DNA from: Caldisericia bacterium
Lineage (GTDB): Bacteria; Caldisericota; Caldisericia; JAAYUI01
NCBI GenBank assembly: GCA_017992555.1
Contig: JAGOOK010000007.1
Coordinates: 1 to 51,107 of the forward strand
Length of the DNA: 51,107 nt
Reading direction: 5' to 3'
The notes under the pieces were generated by a model that saw only the letters and a program-made list of their open reading frames with translations, searched no databases and had not been told where the DNA came from. Both the position numbers and the translations under genes were made by a program. Shown here piece after piece: positions 26,257 to 34,134 of this stretch; position 1 is the first letter of the stretch; the number at the start of each line of letters is the position of its first letter.

Positions 26257-26790
26257 CTACTCTCTTCCAGTCCCTGGTGAAACAATGTTGATTGTGACCG
26301 GACGCTTACGATATCTGACATCAAGGTTTGGATTGACTGTGCGTTCTGTCCTGCCTGCTTTGTCGGTTGCCCTTGTCAGAAGCTGGTAGGTTGAGCCCTG
26401 AATTGATGTGTTGAGCTCATAGGACCACTCATTTGTCTTGGTGTTCAGATTTGCCTTGAACCATGTTGAACCGCCATCAAGCGAGATCTCGATGTTGTTG
26501 ACTGGGGCCTGGCCCTTGCATTCACCCATTAGATTAAATGGAAGTCTGATTGTGTCATTCTCAAGAACATTGCTGCACCAGCTCTTTGGCGTCGGATCCG
26601 ATGCCAAATCGGTATCAGCTGACCCACCGGTGGCTGCACCTGCGGGTGGTGGTGGAGGCGCACCGCCTCCTCCAGAAGGACATCAGCCATATGGTCTGAA
26701 AGCCGTTGAACCATTGGTTCCATAGGTCACCGGCATCATCAAACCACAGGCTAAGGCAAACAGTACTGAAACAACTAGTAGTTTTTTCAT
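26257..26790 (-). CDS. Small secreted Ig-like protein interrupted by one in-frame UGA (candidate recoding or nonsense)
   Basis: Starting at ATG 26790 (AAAGGAG eight bases upstream), the frame gives a good signal peptide (MKKLLVVSVLFALACGLMMP, then VTYG) and continues to residue 35 (FRPYG). Codon 36 is TGA (26685-26683). The same frame then stays open for 141 more codons: Cys, a GGGG/PPPPP linker and an Ig-like domain (SLDGGSTWFKANL, ATDKAGRTERTV). Without readthrough the signal peptide and the domain are separated, and no ATG follows the stop (the first candidate is a TTG at 26607). A hairpin with a 7-bp perfect stem and GUG loop starts a few bases after the UGA. Options are selenocysteine insertion, a real nonsense mutation (TGG to TGA), or a sequencing error. 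I rank nonsense/error and recoding about equally. Confidence 0.6.
26650..26674 (-). promoter_or_regulatory. Hairpin 3' of the in-frame UGA (SECIS-like geometry)
   Basis: On the mRNA strand: UGG-A-GGAGGCG, loop GUG, CGCCUCC-A-CCA, i.e. 7 bp, an A/A mismatch and 3 more bp. The loop starts 19 nt after the UGA, and its first base is G. It also encodes Gly-rich then Pro-rich residues, whose codons are complementary, so the hairpin could be incidental. Confidence 0.4.
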
Positions 26791-27225
26791 ATGTTTGGCT
26801 CCTTTCGCCTGAATTTATGCTAGTATTCAATCACAATTCAATCTTAAATGCAATGGTCCATTTTGGTGATATTTACACTAGTTTTGTGCTAGGTTCATAA
26901 ATCATCACGCAAACGCTGTATTTTCTTACAAACAACAATTTTATATTTTCGCTTATTTTTCGGTAATATATCATCATATCATAAAAAGAATCCAAAATTT
27001 ACCAGGTTGAATGATAGCGTGATAACATTCAACAATAATTTCACATTTTGAATCTTGTTGGCCTGTTATCAAATCAAATCAGAACTAAACTATATGAAAT
27101 CAAAATTTCACAAATTTTAGAAGTGAAGGTGATTTTAAGAAAACAATGGTAAAAAGCGAAATATCTGGAAGCGGTTTATTCTTATTTAACCAGAATAATC
27201 AATTTAGACACTAATATAATTCTAT
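26791..27225. other. AT-rich 435-bp divergent intergenic region
   Basis: It holds the minus-strand promoter for the UGA-interrupted gene (TTGAAT and a TAAATT box about 18 nt apart near 26815-26845) and the deoB -10 box at the right end. One perfect 8-bp inverted repeat, GTTGAATG / CATTCAAC (27006-27013 with 27026-27033, 12-nt spacer), lies in the middle. I see no gene, RNA or terminator in it. Confidence 0.5.
27215..27220 (+). promoter_or_regulatory. deoB -10 box, leaderless layout
   Basis: A perfect TATAAT ends 5 nt before ATG 27226, with no Shine-Dalgarno. No clear -35 hexamer is seen. Confidence 0.5.
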
Positions 27226-28419
27226 ATGAACGGGAAAAGCGCTGTTCTGTTGGTCATTGATGGTCTAGGAGTTGGGTGTCTACCTGATGCTGCACAGTAC
27301 GAGGATACAGGCACATCAACTCTCTCCCATGCCACCGAAAATGGCAAATTAAATTTACCATATCTCACAAAATTTGGTCTGTACAAACTTTGTGGCAGGG
27401 ATGGACCAAGCCAGGCATCAACAGGTCGCATGGTTCCTAAATCATCAGGCAAATCAACAGTAGAAGGCCACTGGGAGATGATGGGTCAGCCAAAAACTAA
27501 TCCTTTTAACATTTTCCCAGATGGGTTTTCTTCAGAGATCATGGATACTATATCTAAGCTCATAGGGAGAGGTCTCCTTGGTGGTCAACCAGCTTCAGGA
27601 ACAAAAATCATCGAACAGCTTGGAGAACGTCACCAAAAAACTGGCATGCCGATAATCTATACATCAGCCGATTCCGTACTGCAGGTTGCAGCCCATGAGA
27701 ATACGATACCAGCAAACGAACTTTACGAGATTTGCAAAACAATAAGGAACAACTTTAATCAACCAGACAGCTTTGCGAGGGTAATTGCCAGGCCATTTGC
27801 TGGTGAGCCAGGAAATTATTACAGAACCTCCAGGAGAAGGGATTTTACACTCAAGATCCCGGAACCAAATGTCCTTTCAGAGCTCAAGAAACGCAATATA
27901 AATATATCTGGGGTGGGGCGCATAGCTGACCTTTTCCCAGAATACCTTGATACTTTTGATAATCCACCCGGCAATATTGAGTGCCTTGAGCGAACAAAAA
28001 TGTATAGGCAGATGTATCATGGTTTCGTCTTTGCCAATCTTGAAGACCTGGACATGCTCTATGGCCACAGACGCGACAAGCAGGGATATGCAAAATCACT
28101 TGCAGAGCTTGATGAGGCATGGCCCAAATTCCTCATGTCTCTTGCAAATGATGATCTTCTAATAGTCGCGTCTGATCATGGCTGTGACCCAACACATGAG
28201 AAACACACCGATCATACAAGAGAATACACCATGTTGATGTGCTACATGAAAGGTTATGAGGGCGTTGATCTTGGGACAAGGCAATCGCTTTGTGATGTTG
28301 GAGCGACAATCCTGGATTTTTTTGGGATAAATCCTTTGTGTGGTGAATCTGTGCTAAAGGATGCCACTAGCTGCAAAAAGAAAACCAAGACCTCAACAAA
28401 TTTCTACAACAACAATTAA
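27226..28419 (+). CDS. deoB: Phosphopentomutase
   Basis: 397 residues, usual length. It interconverts ribose-1-phosphate (or deoxyribose-1-phosphate) and the 5-phosphate, linking nucleoside salvage to sugar metabolism, in the cytoplasm. Alkaline-phosphatase-superfamily metal and phosphate motifs are present: LLVIDGLGVGCLPDA, GKSTVEGHWEMMG (the family usually has T-x-T-GHWE; here the second Thr is Glu, while the first is kept), TSADSVLQVAAHE and SDHGCDPT...TDHTREYTM. The message appears leaderless. Its TAA stop overlaps the stop of the convergent P-loop ATPase gene (TTAA), with no terminator between them. Confidence 0.95.
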   Translation: MNGKSAVLLVIDGLGVGCLPDAAQYEDTGTSTLSHATENGKLNLPYLTKFGLYKLCGRDGPSQASTGRMVPKSSGKSTVEGHWEMMGQPKTNPFNIFPDGFSSEIMDTISKLIGRGLLGGQPASGTKIIEQLGERHQKTGMPIIYTSADSVLQVAAHENTIPANELYEICKTIRNNFNQPDSFARVIARPFAGEPGNYYRTSRRRDFTLKIPEPNVLSELKKRNINISGVGRIADLFPEYLDTFDNPPGNIECLERTKMYRQMYHGFVFANLEDLDMLYGHRRDKQGYAKSLAELDEAWPKFLMSLANDDLLIVASDHGCDPTHEKHTDHTREYTMLMCYMKGYEGVDLGTRQSLCDVGATILDFFGINPLCGESVLKDATSCKKKTKTSTNFYNNN

Positions 28420-29120
28420 CCTCTTCTATATATCCAATTGACTCTTGGTTTTTCTTCCCAAGGATATTTTATAAAAAGTTGCAATGGAAGCATTGGAGCT
28501 GGAAGATCATCCTGAGTAACATCTTTCAGATATTCGTGTGAAACGGCCACAAATTTTATTGGAAGTTCCATTTCTTTTGAGGCTTGCTTCACTATTTCTA
28601 AGCCTTCAAGGAAGTCTTTTCTTGTACTTTTTTCCTTAAGGTGTGGGTTCGCAACAATATGCGTGAATCTAGTATGCGCTCCAAAAGCAACCTCACCTGC
28701 AATTGTCTTTATCTGATCCACGGTTTTGGAAAATGGTCTAAAAGGATTTACTACCAATATAAACTCGTATCCATTAGTTTCGATCCTCGGCATCACTTGT
28801 GCAAGTGCCGTTGAACCCTGCTTATCGCCACCGACATCTACAACGAGTTTTCTGGACTTGTCCGCCACCCACGCATACAAGTGTGTTGGAATTATTGGCA
28901 TATCAGCAAAAGCAATTGATCCTTCCGGCGTCAGGACTTCAAGTCCTGCCTTCCTCAAGATGTCCGCTTTATCCCTGATTCGTATGTATGGTTTGACAAC
29001 ATCAAAATCTAAAAGGGCAACTTTTTCATCATTCTGGTGAAGATAGAGGGCATAATTTATGGCAACCTCTGTTTTGCCGGTACCAGTAGCGCCGGCAAAA
29101 ATAAATATTCTTGCTTCCAT
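28416..29120 (-). CDS. P-loop ATPase/GTPase of the SIMIBI (MinD/CobQ-like) type
   Basis: 234 residues from ATG 29120; the frame continues upstream, but that part lies inside the previous gene. Walker A is GATGTGKT (residues 10-17), followed by VALLDFDVVKPY (Walker A'/B region) and KLVVDVGGDKQGS (switch-like). The fold is typical of MinD/ParA/CobQ-type nucleotide switches. There is no membrane-targeting helix at the C-terminus. It begins one base after the stop of the butyrate-kinase-like gene, so the pair is probably a unit. Function unknown; an accessory or partitioning role for the kinase-like protein is inference. Confidence 0.8.
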   Translation of the reverse strand: MEARIFIFAGATGTGKTEVAINYALYLHQNDEKVALLDFDVVKPYIRIRDKADILRKAGLEVLTPEGSIAFADMPIIPTHLYAWVADKSRKLVVDVGGDKQGSTALAQVMPRIETNGYEFILVVNPFRPFSKTVDQIKTIAGEVAFGAHTRFTHIVANPHLKEKSTRKDFLEGLEIVKQASKEMELPIKFVAVSHEYLKDVTQDDLPAPMLPLQLFIKYPWEEKPRVNWIYRRG

Positions 29121-29121
29121 A

Positions 29122-30114
29122 TCAGTTTTCCTTGTATGCGATGGCCATCTCCATAAGTGCAGATGAAGGGTCAATCCCAAGGGGGATTGGATCTTTGATA
29201 TAACCAACATAATTCTTTAACTCTGCAACCAATTCCCCATCAGTAGATAACGGCCCAACAAATCCAATACCATCAACTTTGCCTTTGAGGCTTGCGGCCA
29301 TTTTCCCAGTTGATTTTGCTACTCCATAGACAAAAGCTTTATAAACATTTTCTGCTTTCTTATTGCCAGATTCTACCATTTTCCTGACTTCATTCAGATT
29401 GGATGTTCCAAGATGACCCAGAATACCCGATTTTCCTCTCACCTTTTCAAGCATCTGCTCTTTGGTATATTTGCCAGAAAAGGCCATTCTGTAAACACAT
29501 CTCTGACCAAAAAACCCTGATCTTGTTGGCGTCATAGCGCCTTCGCCATCGTAGGAATCTTCAATATCCAGCAGTCCGCCTTTTTCATGGGCGCATGCAG
29601 ATATCTCGTCGCTGCTCAAATAAATTGAGACAATATTGGATTGTTCATACTCCTTACCAGTTATTCTGCACAGCTCTTTTGCCCCAAGGAGGTGCTCAAA
29701 TGTTCTTGCAACTATCCTGCGCTGGATTTGAGGTATGCCAGAAAACACAGCAACAGGCGGTAATTCACCATAAGTAAGCGGATACGCAAGCATGGCCTTC
29801 TTGGGAGCAAGCAACAAAAGTATCTGTGGACAGACATTGGTTTTCTCATGGCCAAAGGTGTCGCAGGCTATCTTTGAAGAAAGCTCATTGTCCAATATCG
29901 TGATTTTATTACATGTTTGATGGGTCATGGAATAGCAGGTAATTCCTAAATCAGTCGACATGCCACCCATCTGTATGGCGATCTTTTCCGCAATCGAACC
30001 AGTTTCGCATGGACATTCCGGATAAGCAAAATTTGCGCTTGATATTTTGTTTCTGCCATCAAAAACAGAGGCTTCAATTGCGTTCTCGGCTGGGAATAGG
30101 GTCAATACCTTCAT
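29122..30114 (-). CDS. Degenerate butyrate kinase paralogue (probable pseudoenzyme)
   Basis: 330 residues aligning over the full length with the genuine butyrate kinase at 35011-36072: PTRSG vs PERSG, FSGKYT in both, LGTSNLNEVRKM vs LGTNDVREVLDR, LKGKVDGI vs LKGRVDAI, YVGYI in both. The catalytic elements are lost: the N-terminal phosphate loop NPGSTSTK is replaced by FPAENAIE, and the AHMGGGIS loop by YLSSDEIS. It probably keeps the ASKHA fold but not kinase activity, and may be a regulatory or structural partner. The start ATG overlaps the upstream stop (ATGA), and the P-loop ATPase gene follows after one base. Confidence 0.8.
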   Translation of the reverse strand: MKVLTLFPAENAIEASVFDGRNKISSANFAYPECPCETGSIAEKIAIQMGGMSTDLGITCYSMTHQTCNKITILDNELSSKIACDTFGHEKTNVCPQILLLLAPKKAMLAYPLTYGELPPVAVFSGIPQIQRRIVARTFEHLLGAKELCRITGKEYEQSNIVSIYLSSDEISACAHEKGGLLDIEDSYDGEGAMTPTRSGFFGQRCVYRMAFSGKYTKEQMLEKVRGKSGILGHLGTSNLNEVRKMVESGNKKAENVYKAFVYGVAKSTGKMAASLKGKVDGIGFVGPLSTDGELVAELKNYVGYIKDPIPLGIDPSSALMEMAIAYKEN

Positions 30115-30731
30115 TTGCCACCTTCCATGTGTTTGTTTTTAGCAAAAAAATCTTTGTCGGTAACTCTAAGAGTCTCAGCGATTTTTCTAAATTCTTCCTT
30201 TACATCCTCATCACCCATCGGCGCCCAGGCTCTTATCTCTATGTAGCCTTTGTCGATTGGTAGATCAACAATCAAATTGAAGACTTTGCTGTTACTGGAT
30301 GTCACGGTTATTTCATACTCATACCATCTTGCATCGAGATTACCAAGGATGATATTGTCTTTCTTTAAAAGTTTTACGTTATTGGATACTGGAAGTTCCA
30401 TGAGCTTTCTAAAATCCCCAAGAGATACATTGTTATCGTTGTATGATGCACAAACAAACGCATATTCGTAATTCTCTTCATCATCCCATTTGGAAATCTT
30501 GATGGGGGCCTTGTGGAATATCGTATAGCTATAGGCTCCAGTTTCTTTTCTAAGTTCCCCGAAATATTTGAATGATTCCCAGGATTTGCCGGTTTCGAGC
30601 GTATAAAAAGGCCCCATATAGGTTGAAGGTTCTTTTCCAGAAGACCTGCAGGAATAAAAAACGACCATCAGGATTGCTATTGTCAGAAAAGCAACAGCAA
30701 AACTAATGGTTTTCCTGGAAGTATTTTTCAT
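30111..30731 (-). CDS. Lipoprotein with PsbP/DUF1795-like domain
   Basis: 206 residues. Positive N-terminus, hydrophobic segment and lipobox FYSC (C28) indicate a lipoprotein. The mature part starts MGPFYTLETGKSWESFKYFG and ends AETLRVTDKDFF, the same head and tail pattern as its two upstream neighbours. The start lies 29 bp inside the previous gene with AAAGGT upstream; the end overlaps the butyrate-kinase-like gene by 4 bp. The domain assignment is by resemblance only; function unknown. Confidence 0.7.
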   Translation of the reverse strand: MKNTSRKTISFAVAFLTIAILMVVFYSCRSSGKEPSTYMGPFYTLETGKSWESFKYFGELRKETGAYSYTIFHKAPIKISKWDDEENYEYAFVCASYNDNNVSLGDFRKLMELPVSNNVKLLKKDNIILGNLDARWYEYEITVTSSNSKVFNLIVDLPIDKGYIEIRAWAPMGDEDVKEEFRKIAETLRVTDKDFFAKNKHMEGGK

Positions 30732-31155
30732 TTGTTACCTTTAATGTCCTGGCCGCCTCAAGTATTGGTTCCTTGGAAGTTATCACGGTCCCGAAACCCA
30801 TTATGAAACCACCATCTATCTGAAGTTTGAAATAAATTTTCTCTCTTTGCCCATTTTTGGCACCGGTGAATTCCATTGTTTTGCCATCAACAGTTTCTTG
30901 CCATGTTGAAATGATTTCGTCCCCTTCCATCTCGCTGGCTTCCACAGATTCCCTCCAGACCATCCCGTCAGGCCACCATTTTATCTGGACCCTACATTCC
31001 GGACCCTGGAACGCCAACCTCTGGGGGGAATTCTCTATTGGGAAACGCTCCGGGATAACCATCGTAAAAAACGGGCCTTTCACCAGAACGCCACTCGCAC
31101 AAGCACAAAAAGCAACTGTCAACAAAACCACCAAGGCAAATTTGGTCATTTTCAT
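30703..31155 (-). CDS. Small exported protein, probable lipoprotein, PsbP/DUF1795-like
   Basis: 150 residues from ATG 31155 (AGGGAG about 10 bases upstream); a longer frame to 31218 overlaps the previous gene and lacks a ribosome site. The N-terminus MKMTKFALVVLLTVAFCACA is a signal peptide with a poor lipobox (FCAC). The mature part begins VKGPFFTMVIPERF and ends LEAARTLKVTNEKYF, matching the next gene. It is the second member of a run of three related genes. Confidence 0.7.
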   Translation of the reverse strand: MKMTKFALVVLLTVAFCACASGVLVKGPFFTMVIPERFPIENSPQRLAFQGPECRVQIKWWPDGMVWRESVEASEMEGDEIISTWQETVDGKTMEFTGAKNGQREKIYFKLQIDGGFIMGFGTVITSKEPILEAARTLKVTNEKYFQENH

Positions 31156-31186
31156 ATCTATAATTCTCCCTTCTGAAAGACAAGTT

Positions 31187-31723
31187 TCAAGGAACAAAGG
31201 ATGGATTTGTAAACTCAATTTTTTGTATCAATTTTTTAATTTCCTCAAGATCCACCGACGACCCTGGTTGCACTGAAGCAATTATTTCCAAGCACCACCC
31301 GTCAAAGGGAAACACCGCTCTAAAAATGGACCTGATCACCTGGGTACCAGTTTGGTCTTTTTGGTTAATCTGCTCAGTAAATACGGCCATATTCCCGGCC
31401 TTGGCCTCGCTACTCACAATAGTTTCTGCATAAGGCGGGAGTGTGCCTGTTTCAAGTCCCTTTGTGACACCCTTTTTAAATACCCCTTTAAACCATTTAA
31501 ACGAGCAAAAAGCAGTTTTTCCAGTCATGTCATTGATGCTTTCTATTTTCTCCCTGTCCGGCATCAACACAATCTGATAAGAAAAACCATCGGGAACTTC
31601 AACCTGATACATCCCCTTTGGAATCTCCATTTCAAAAAATGACCCTTTTACAGTATTGCTACCACATCCGGCCAGAAAACAAAAAGTTAGTCCAAAAACT
31701 GCCATTGCCAGCACTTTTTTCAT
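31187..31723 (-). CDS. Lipoprotein with PsbP/DUF1795-like domain
   Basis: 178 residues with a clear lipobox (LAGC in MKKVLAMAVFGLTFCFLAGC). The mature part starts VKGSFFEMEIPKGMYQVEVP. First gene of the five-gene operon that continues through the butyrate-kinase-like protein to the P-loop ATPase. AGAGGTG is five bases before the ATG, immediately after the gdhA terminator T tract. Confidence 0.75.
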   Translation of the reverse strand: MKKVLAMAVFGLTFCFLAGCGSNTVKGSFFEMEIPKGMYQVEVPDGFSYQIVLMPDREKIESINDMTGKTAFCSFKWFKGVFKKGVTKGLETGTLPPYAETIVSSEAKAGNMAVFTEQINQKDQTGTQVIRSIFRAVFPFDGWCLEIIASVQPGSSVDLEEIKKLIQKIEFTNPSFVP

Positions 31724-31738
31724 TAAAACACCTCTTTT

Positions 31739-31766
31739 AAAAAAGGGGCGACCAAAAGGTCGCCCC
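31739..31766 (-). terminator. gdhA terminator, possibly an attenuator for the next operon
   Basis: Minus-strand stem GGGGCGACC / GGTCGCCCC (31766-31758 with 31753-31745), loop TTTT, then TTTTTT (31744-31739). Only 3 nt separate the T tract from the ribosome site of the next gene, so that operon has no space for a promoter downstream of the hairpin. Confidence 0.88.
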
Positions 31767-31790
31767 GGTTTCTACTTTCCACCAATCTGA

Positions 31791-33137
31791 TCAGACTATA
31801 CCCTGGGCTATCATTGCGTCAGCGACTTTTCTAAAACCAGCAATGTTTGCACCAAGAACATAATTGTGCCTCTGCCCAAATTCCTCAGCCGCATTATAGG
31901 CCGAATCATGAATTTCTTTCATTATTCTCTGCAAATGTTTATCAACTTCATCCCTTGTCCATGCCATGTGGAGGGCATTCTGTGTCATTTCAAGTCCCGA
32001 AACGGCAACTCCACCTGCATTGGCAGCTTTTCCAAGGCCATATAGTATACCATTGTTAAGGAATATCTTTACTGCCCCTGGAGTTGAAGGCATATTCGCA
32101 CCCTCAGAAACGGCAACGCAGCCACCCTTAACAAGTGCCTCTGCGGATACTTCATCAAGCTCGTTTTGCGTTGCGCAAGGCATGGCCACATGATAGTTGT
32201 GGGCTTTCCAAATTCCCTGAGCACCATCAAAATACTTTGCGTTATATTTCTCTGCGTATTCCTTGATTCTGCCCCTCTTGACATTTTTGAGCCACATGAT
32301 GAAATGTAGCTTTTCTTTGTCGATTCCAGCTTCATCAATTATGTAGCCGTCCGAATCAGAGCAAGTTATAACCTTGCCACCAAACTCGGTGACCTTCTCA
32401 ATGGCATACTGTGAAACATTTCCAGAACCTGAAATTGCCACTAGCTTACCCTTTAAATCCAGGCCCTTGGTAGCAAGCATGTTCATCAGGAAGTATGTTG
32501 CACCATAACCTGTGGCCTCTGGACGTATGAGCGAGCCTCCAAAGGTAATTCCCTTTCCAGTAAATACACCAGAAAACTCATTCATGAGCTTTTTGTACTG
32601 GCCAAACAGGTAGCCTATTTCTCTGCCTCCAACGCCTATGTCTCCGGCAGGAACATCGGTATTTGGGCCAAGATGACGGAAGAGCTCATTCATGAAGCTC
32701 TGGCAAAATCTCATTACTTCATTGTCAGATTTGTTCTTGGGGTCAAAATCTGCTCCGCCTTTTCCTCCACCCATTGGAAGGGTGGTGAGGGCATTCTTGA
32801 GAATCTGCTCAAAACCAAGGAACTTCAGGATTGATATATTTACACTCGGATGAAACCTCAAACCACCTTTGTACGGTCCAATTGCACTATTAAATTCTAT
32901 CCTGAACCCCCTGTTTACAATGATGTCCCCTGCATCACTGACCCATGGTACACGGAACATTACTACCCTTTCTGGTTCAATGATGCGCTCAACGACACGC
33001 AGCTTCCTGTAAACCGGATTGCGCTCTATGAGCGGCTCCAGGCTTTCCACAACTTCGTGGACTGCCTGGTGGAACTCCGGCGAAGCCGGGTCCCTTTGTT
33101 TAACAATAGACATAATCTCGTCAATAAAATTTGACAC
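31791..33137 (-). CDS. gdhA: Glutamate dehydrogenase (NADP type)
   Basis: 448 residues, normal for the hexameric NADP-type family. It interconverts glutamate and 2-oxoglutarate plus ammonia in the cytoplasm. Motifs: GPYKGGLRFHPSV and PMGGGKGGADFDPK (substrate and catalytic lysines), VPAGDIGVGGREIGYLFGQY, and the nucleotide-binding AISGSGNVSQYA. The start is GTG with AAGGAGAG upstream. Downstream is a terminator hairpin, upstream the ptb-buk genes on the same strand; the context suggests amino-acid fermentation. Confidence 0.97.
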   Translation of the reverse strand: MSNFIDEIMSIVKQRDPASPEFHQAVHEVVESLEPLIERNPVYRKLRVVERIIEPERVVMFRVPWVSDAGDIIVNRGFRIEFNSAIGPYKGGLRFHPSVNISILKFLGFEQILKNALTTLPMGGGKGGADFDPKNKSDNEVMRFCQSFMNELFRHLGPNTDVPAGDIGVGGREIGYLFGQYKKLMNEFSGVFTGKGITFGGSLIRPEATGYGATYFLMNMLATKGLDLKGKLVAISGSGNVSQYAIEKVTEFGGKVITCSDSDGYIIDEAGIDKEKLHFIMWLKNVKRGRIKEYAEKYNAKYFDGAQGIWKAHNYHVAMPCATQNELDEVSAEALVKGGCVAVSEGANMPSTPGAVKIFLNNGILYGLGKAANAGGVAVSGLEMTQNALHMAWTRDEVDKHLQRIMKEIHDSAYNAAEEFGQRHNYVLGANIAGFRKVADAMIAQGIV

Positions 33138-33208
33138 CCTACACTCTCCTTTTCTTTACGCGCAGGCATCTTTTGCGCCGCCTGCAAAGCGCGAGTCAAT
33201 TAGAAGTC

Positions 33209-34117
33209 CTAGATTCCAGCAATCAGGACGGATGCTGCAATTGCATTCAATTTCGACTCTGCCGTATCAGACCTTGAAGGCACTATTACCGGGACCTTGG
33301 CGCCAAGGACGATTCCGGCCGTCTCGGCGTTACAGTTTCCCAGGTAAACCAGGGCCTTGTAGAATATATTGCCTGATTCAATGTTTGGCATAAGTAGTAC
33401 ATCGGCGTCTCCGGCGACTTCCGATACAATACCCTTGTGCTCTGCGGCGTGCTTATTGACGGCATTGTCCATTGCGAGTGGACCATCAATAATCACGTCT
33501 TTCCCAAACTGCTTTCTGTCTCCCATCTTTGCGAGTATGGCTGCATCCATTGTCGAGACAACCTTGTTTGAGACAGTCTCAACGGACGAACAGACTGCCA
33601 CTTTTATCGGGCTGATGCCAAGTGCCCTGGCAACAATAATTGCATTTTTAAGTATTTCTATCTTTTCATCGAGGGTTGGTGCTGGAACCATTCCACCATC
33701 AGTCATGATCATGAGCTTTCTGTATGTGCTGGTTCCAATAAGACCAACATGTGAAAGTACCTTGCTTTTTGCAAGACCCTTTTCCTTGTCCAGAATGGCC
33801 TTGAGAAGTATCGGCGTACCAACAAGACCTTTCATAATTATTTCAGCTTTTCCATTTCTGATTTCTTCAACTGCCACCTTTGGGGAAACTGTTGGATCCG
33901 GCTGGTGGATTATTGGCCATGGAATTTCCATATTAAGCTGAGATGCAATTTTCTTGATTTCAGGTTCGTTGCCAACAAGAATTGGCTCGATAATTTTTTG
34001 ATCAACCGCCATTTTGACTGCTTCAAGAACAACATCGTCCTCTGCAGCAGCAACAATAAGTTTTTTTGGGCCTTTCTTTTTAGCAACTTCAATAAGCTGT
34101 GCAAAATTTTCAATCAT
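33209..34117 (-). CDS. ptb: Phosphate butyryltransferase
   Basis: 302 residues of the Ptb/Pta family. It converts butyryl-CoA (or a related short-chain acyl-CoA) and phosphate to butyryl-phosphate, the step before butyrate kinase. Typical signatures are present: GLVGTPILLKAILDKEKGL, SHVGLIGTSTYRK, MTDGGMVPAPTLDEK, DGPLAMDNAVN and VLLMPNIESGNI. AAGGAGAG precedes the ATG by 7 bases. The gene sits 17 bp after the YjaZ-like gene in the buk operon. The 71-bp gap to gdhA has an imperfect GC-rich dyad (GCAGGC/GCCTGC) without a T tract. Confidence 0.95.
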   Translation of the reverse strand: MIENFAQLIEVAKKKGPKKLIVAAAEDDVVLEAVKMAVDQKIIEPILVGNEPEIKKIASQLNMEIPWPIIHQPDPTVSPKVAVEEIRNGKAEIIMKGLVGTPILLKAILDKEKGLAKSKVLSHVGLIGTSTYRKLMIMTDGGMVPAPTLDEKIEILKNAIIVARALGISPIKVAVCSSVETVSNKVVSTMDAAILAKMGDRKQFGKDVIIDGPLAMDNAVNKHAAEHKGIVSEVAGDADVLLMPNIESGNIFYKALVYLGNCNAETAGIVLGAKVPVIVPSRSDTAESKLNAIAASVLIAGI

Positions 34118-34134
34118 TATTTGTCTCTCCTTGG

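Noticed and set aside
26683-26685. Genome-wide reassignment of UGA (to Trp or Gly)
   Set aside because: Many intact genes here end in TGA, including the GerMN gene, the ABC exporter, gdhA, alaS and the zinc-ribbon gene, and conserved proteins have no internal TGA. Any decoding of this UGA would have to be local.
33150-33208. GC-rich dyad between ptb and gdhA as a terminator
   Set aside because: It has a 6-bp stem (GCAGGC/GCCTGC) but no T tract in the direction of transcription. It may affect mRNA stability, but a terminator is not supported.
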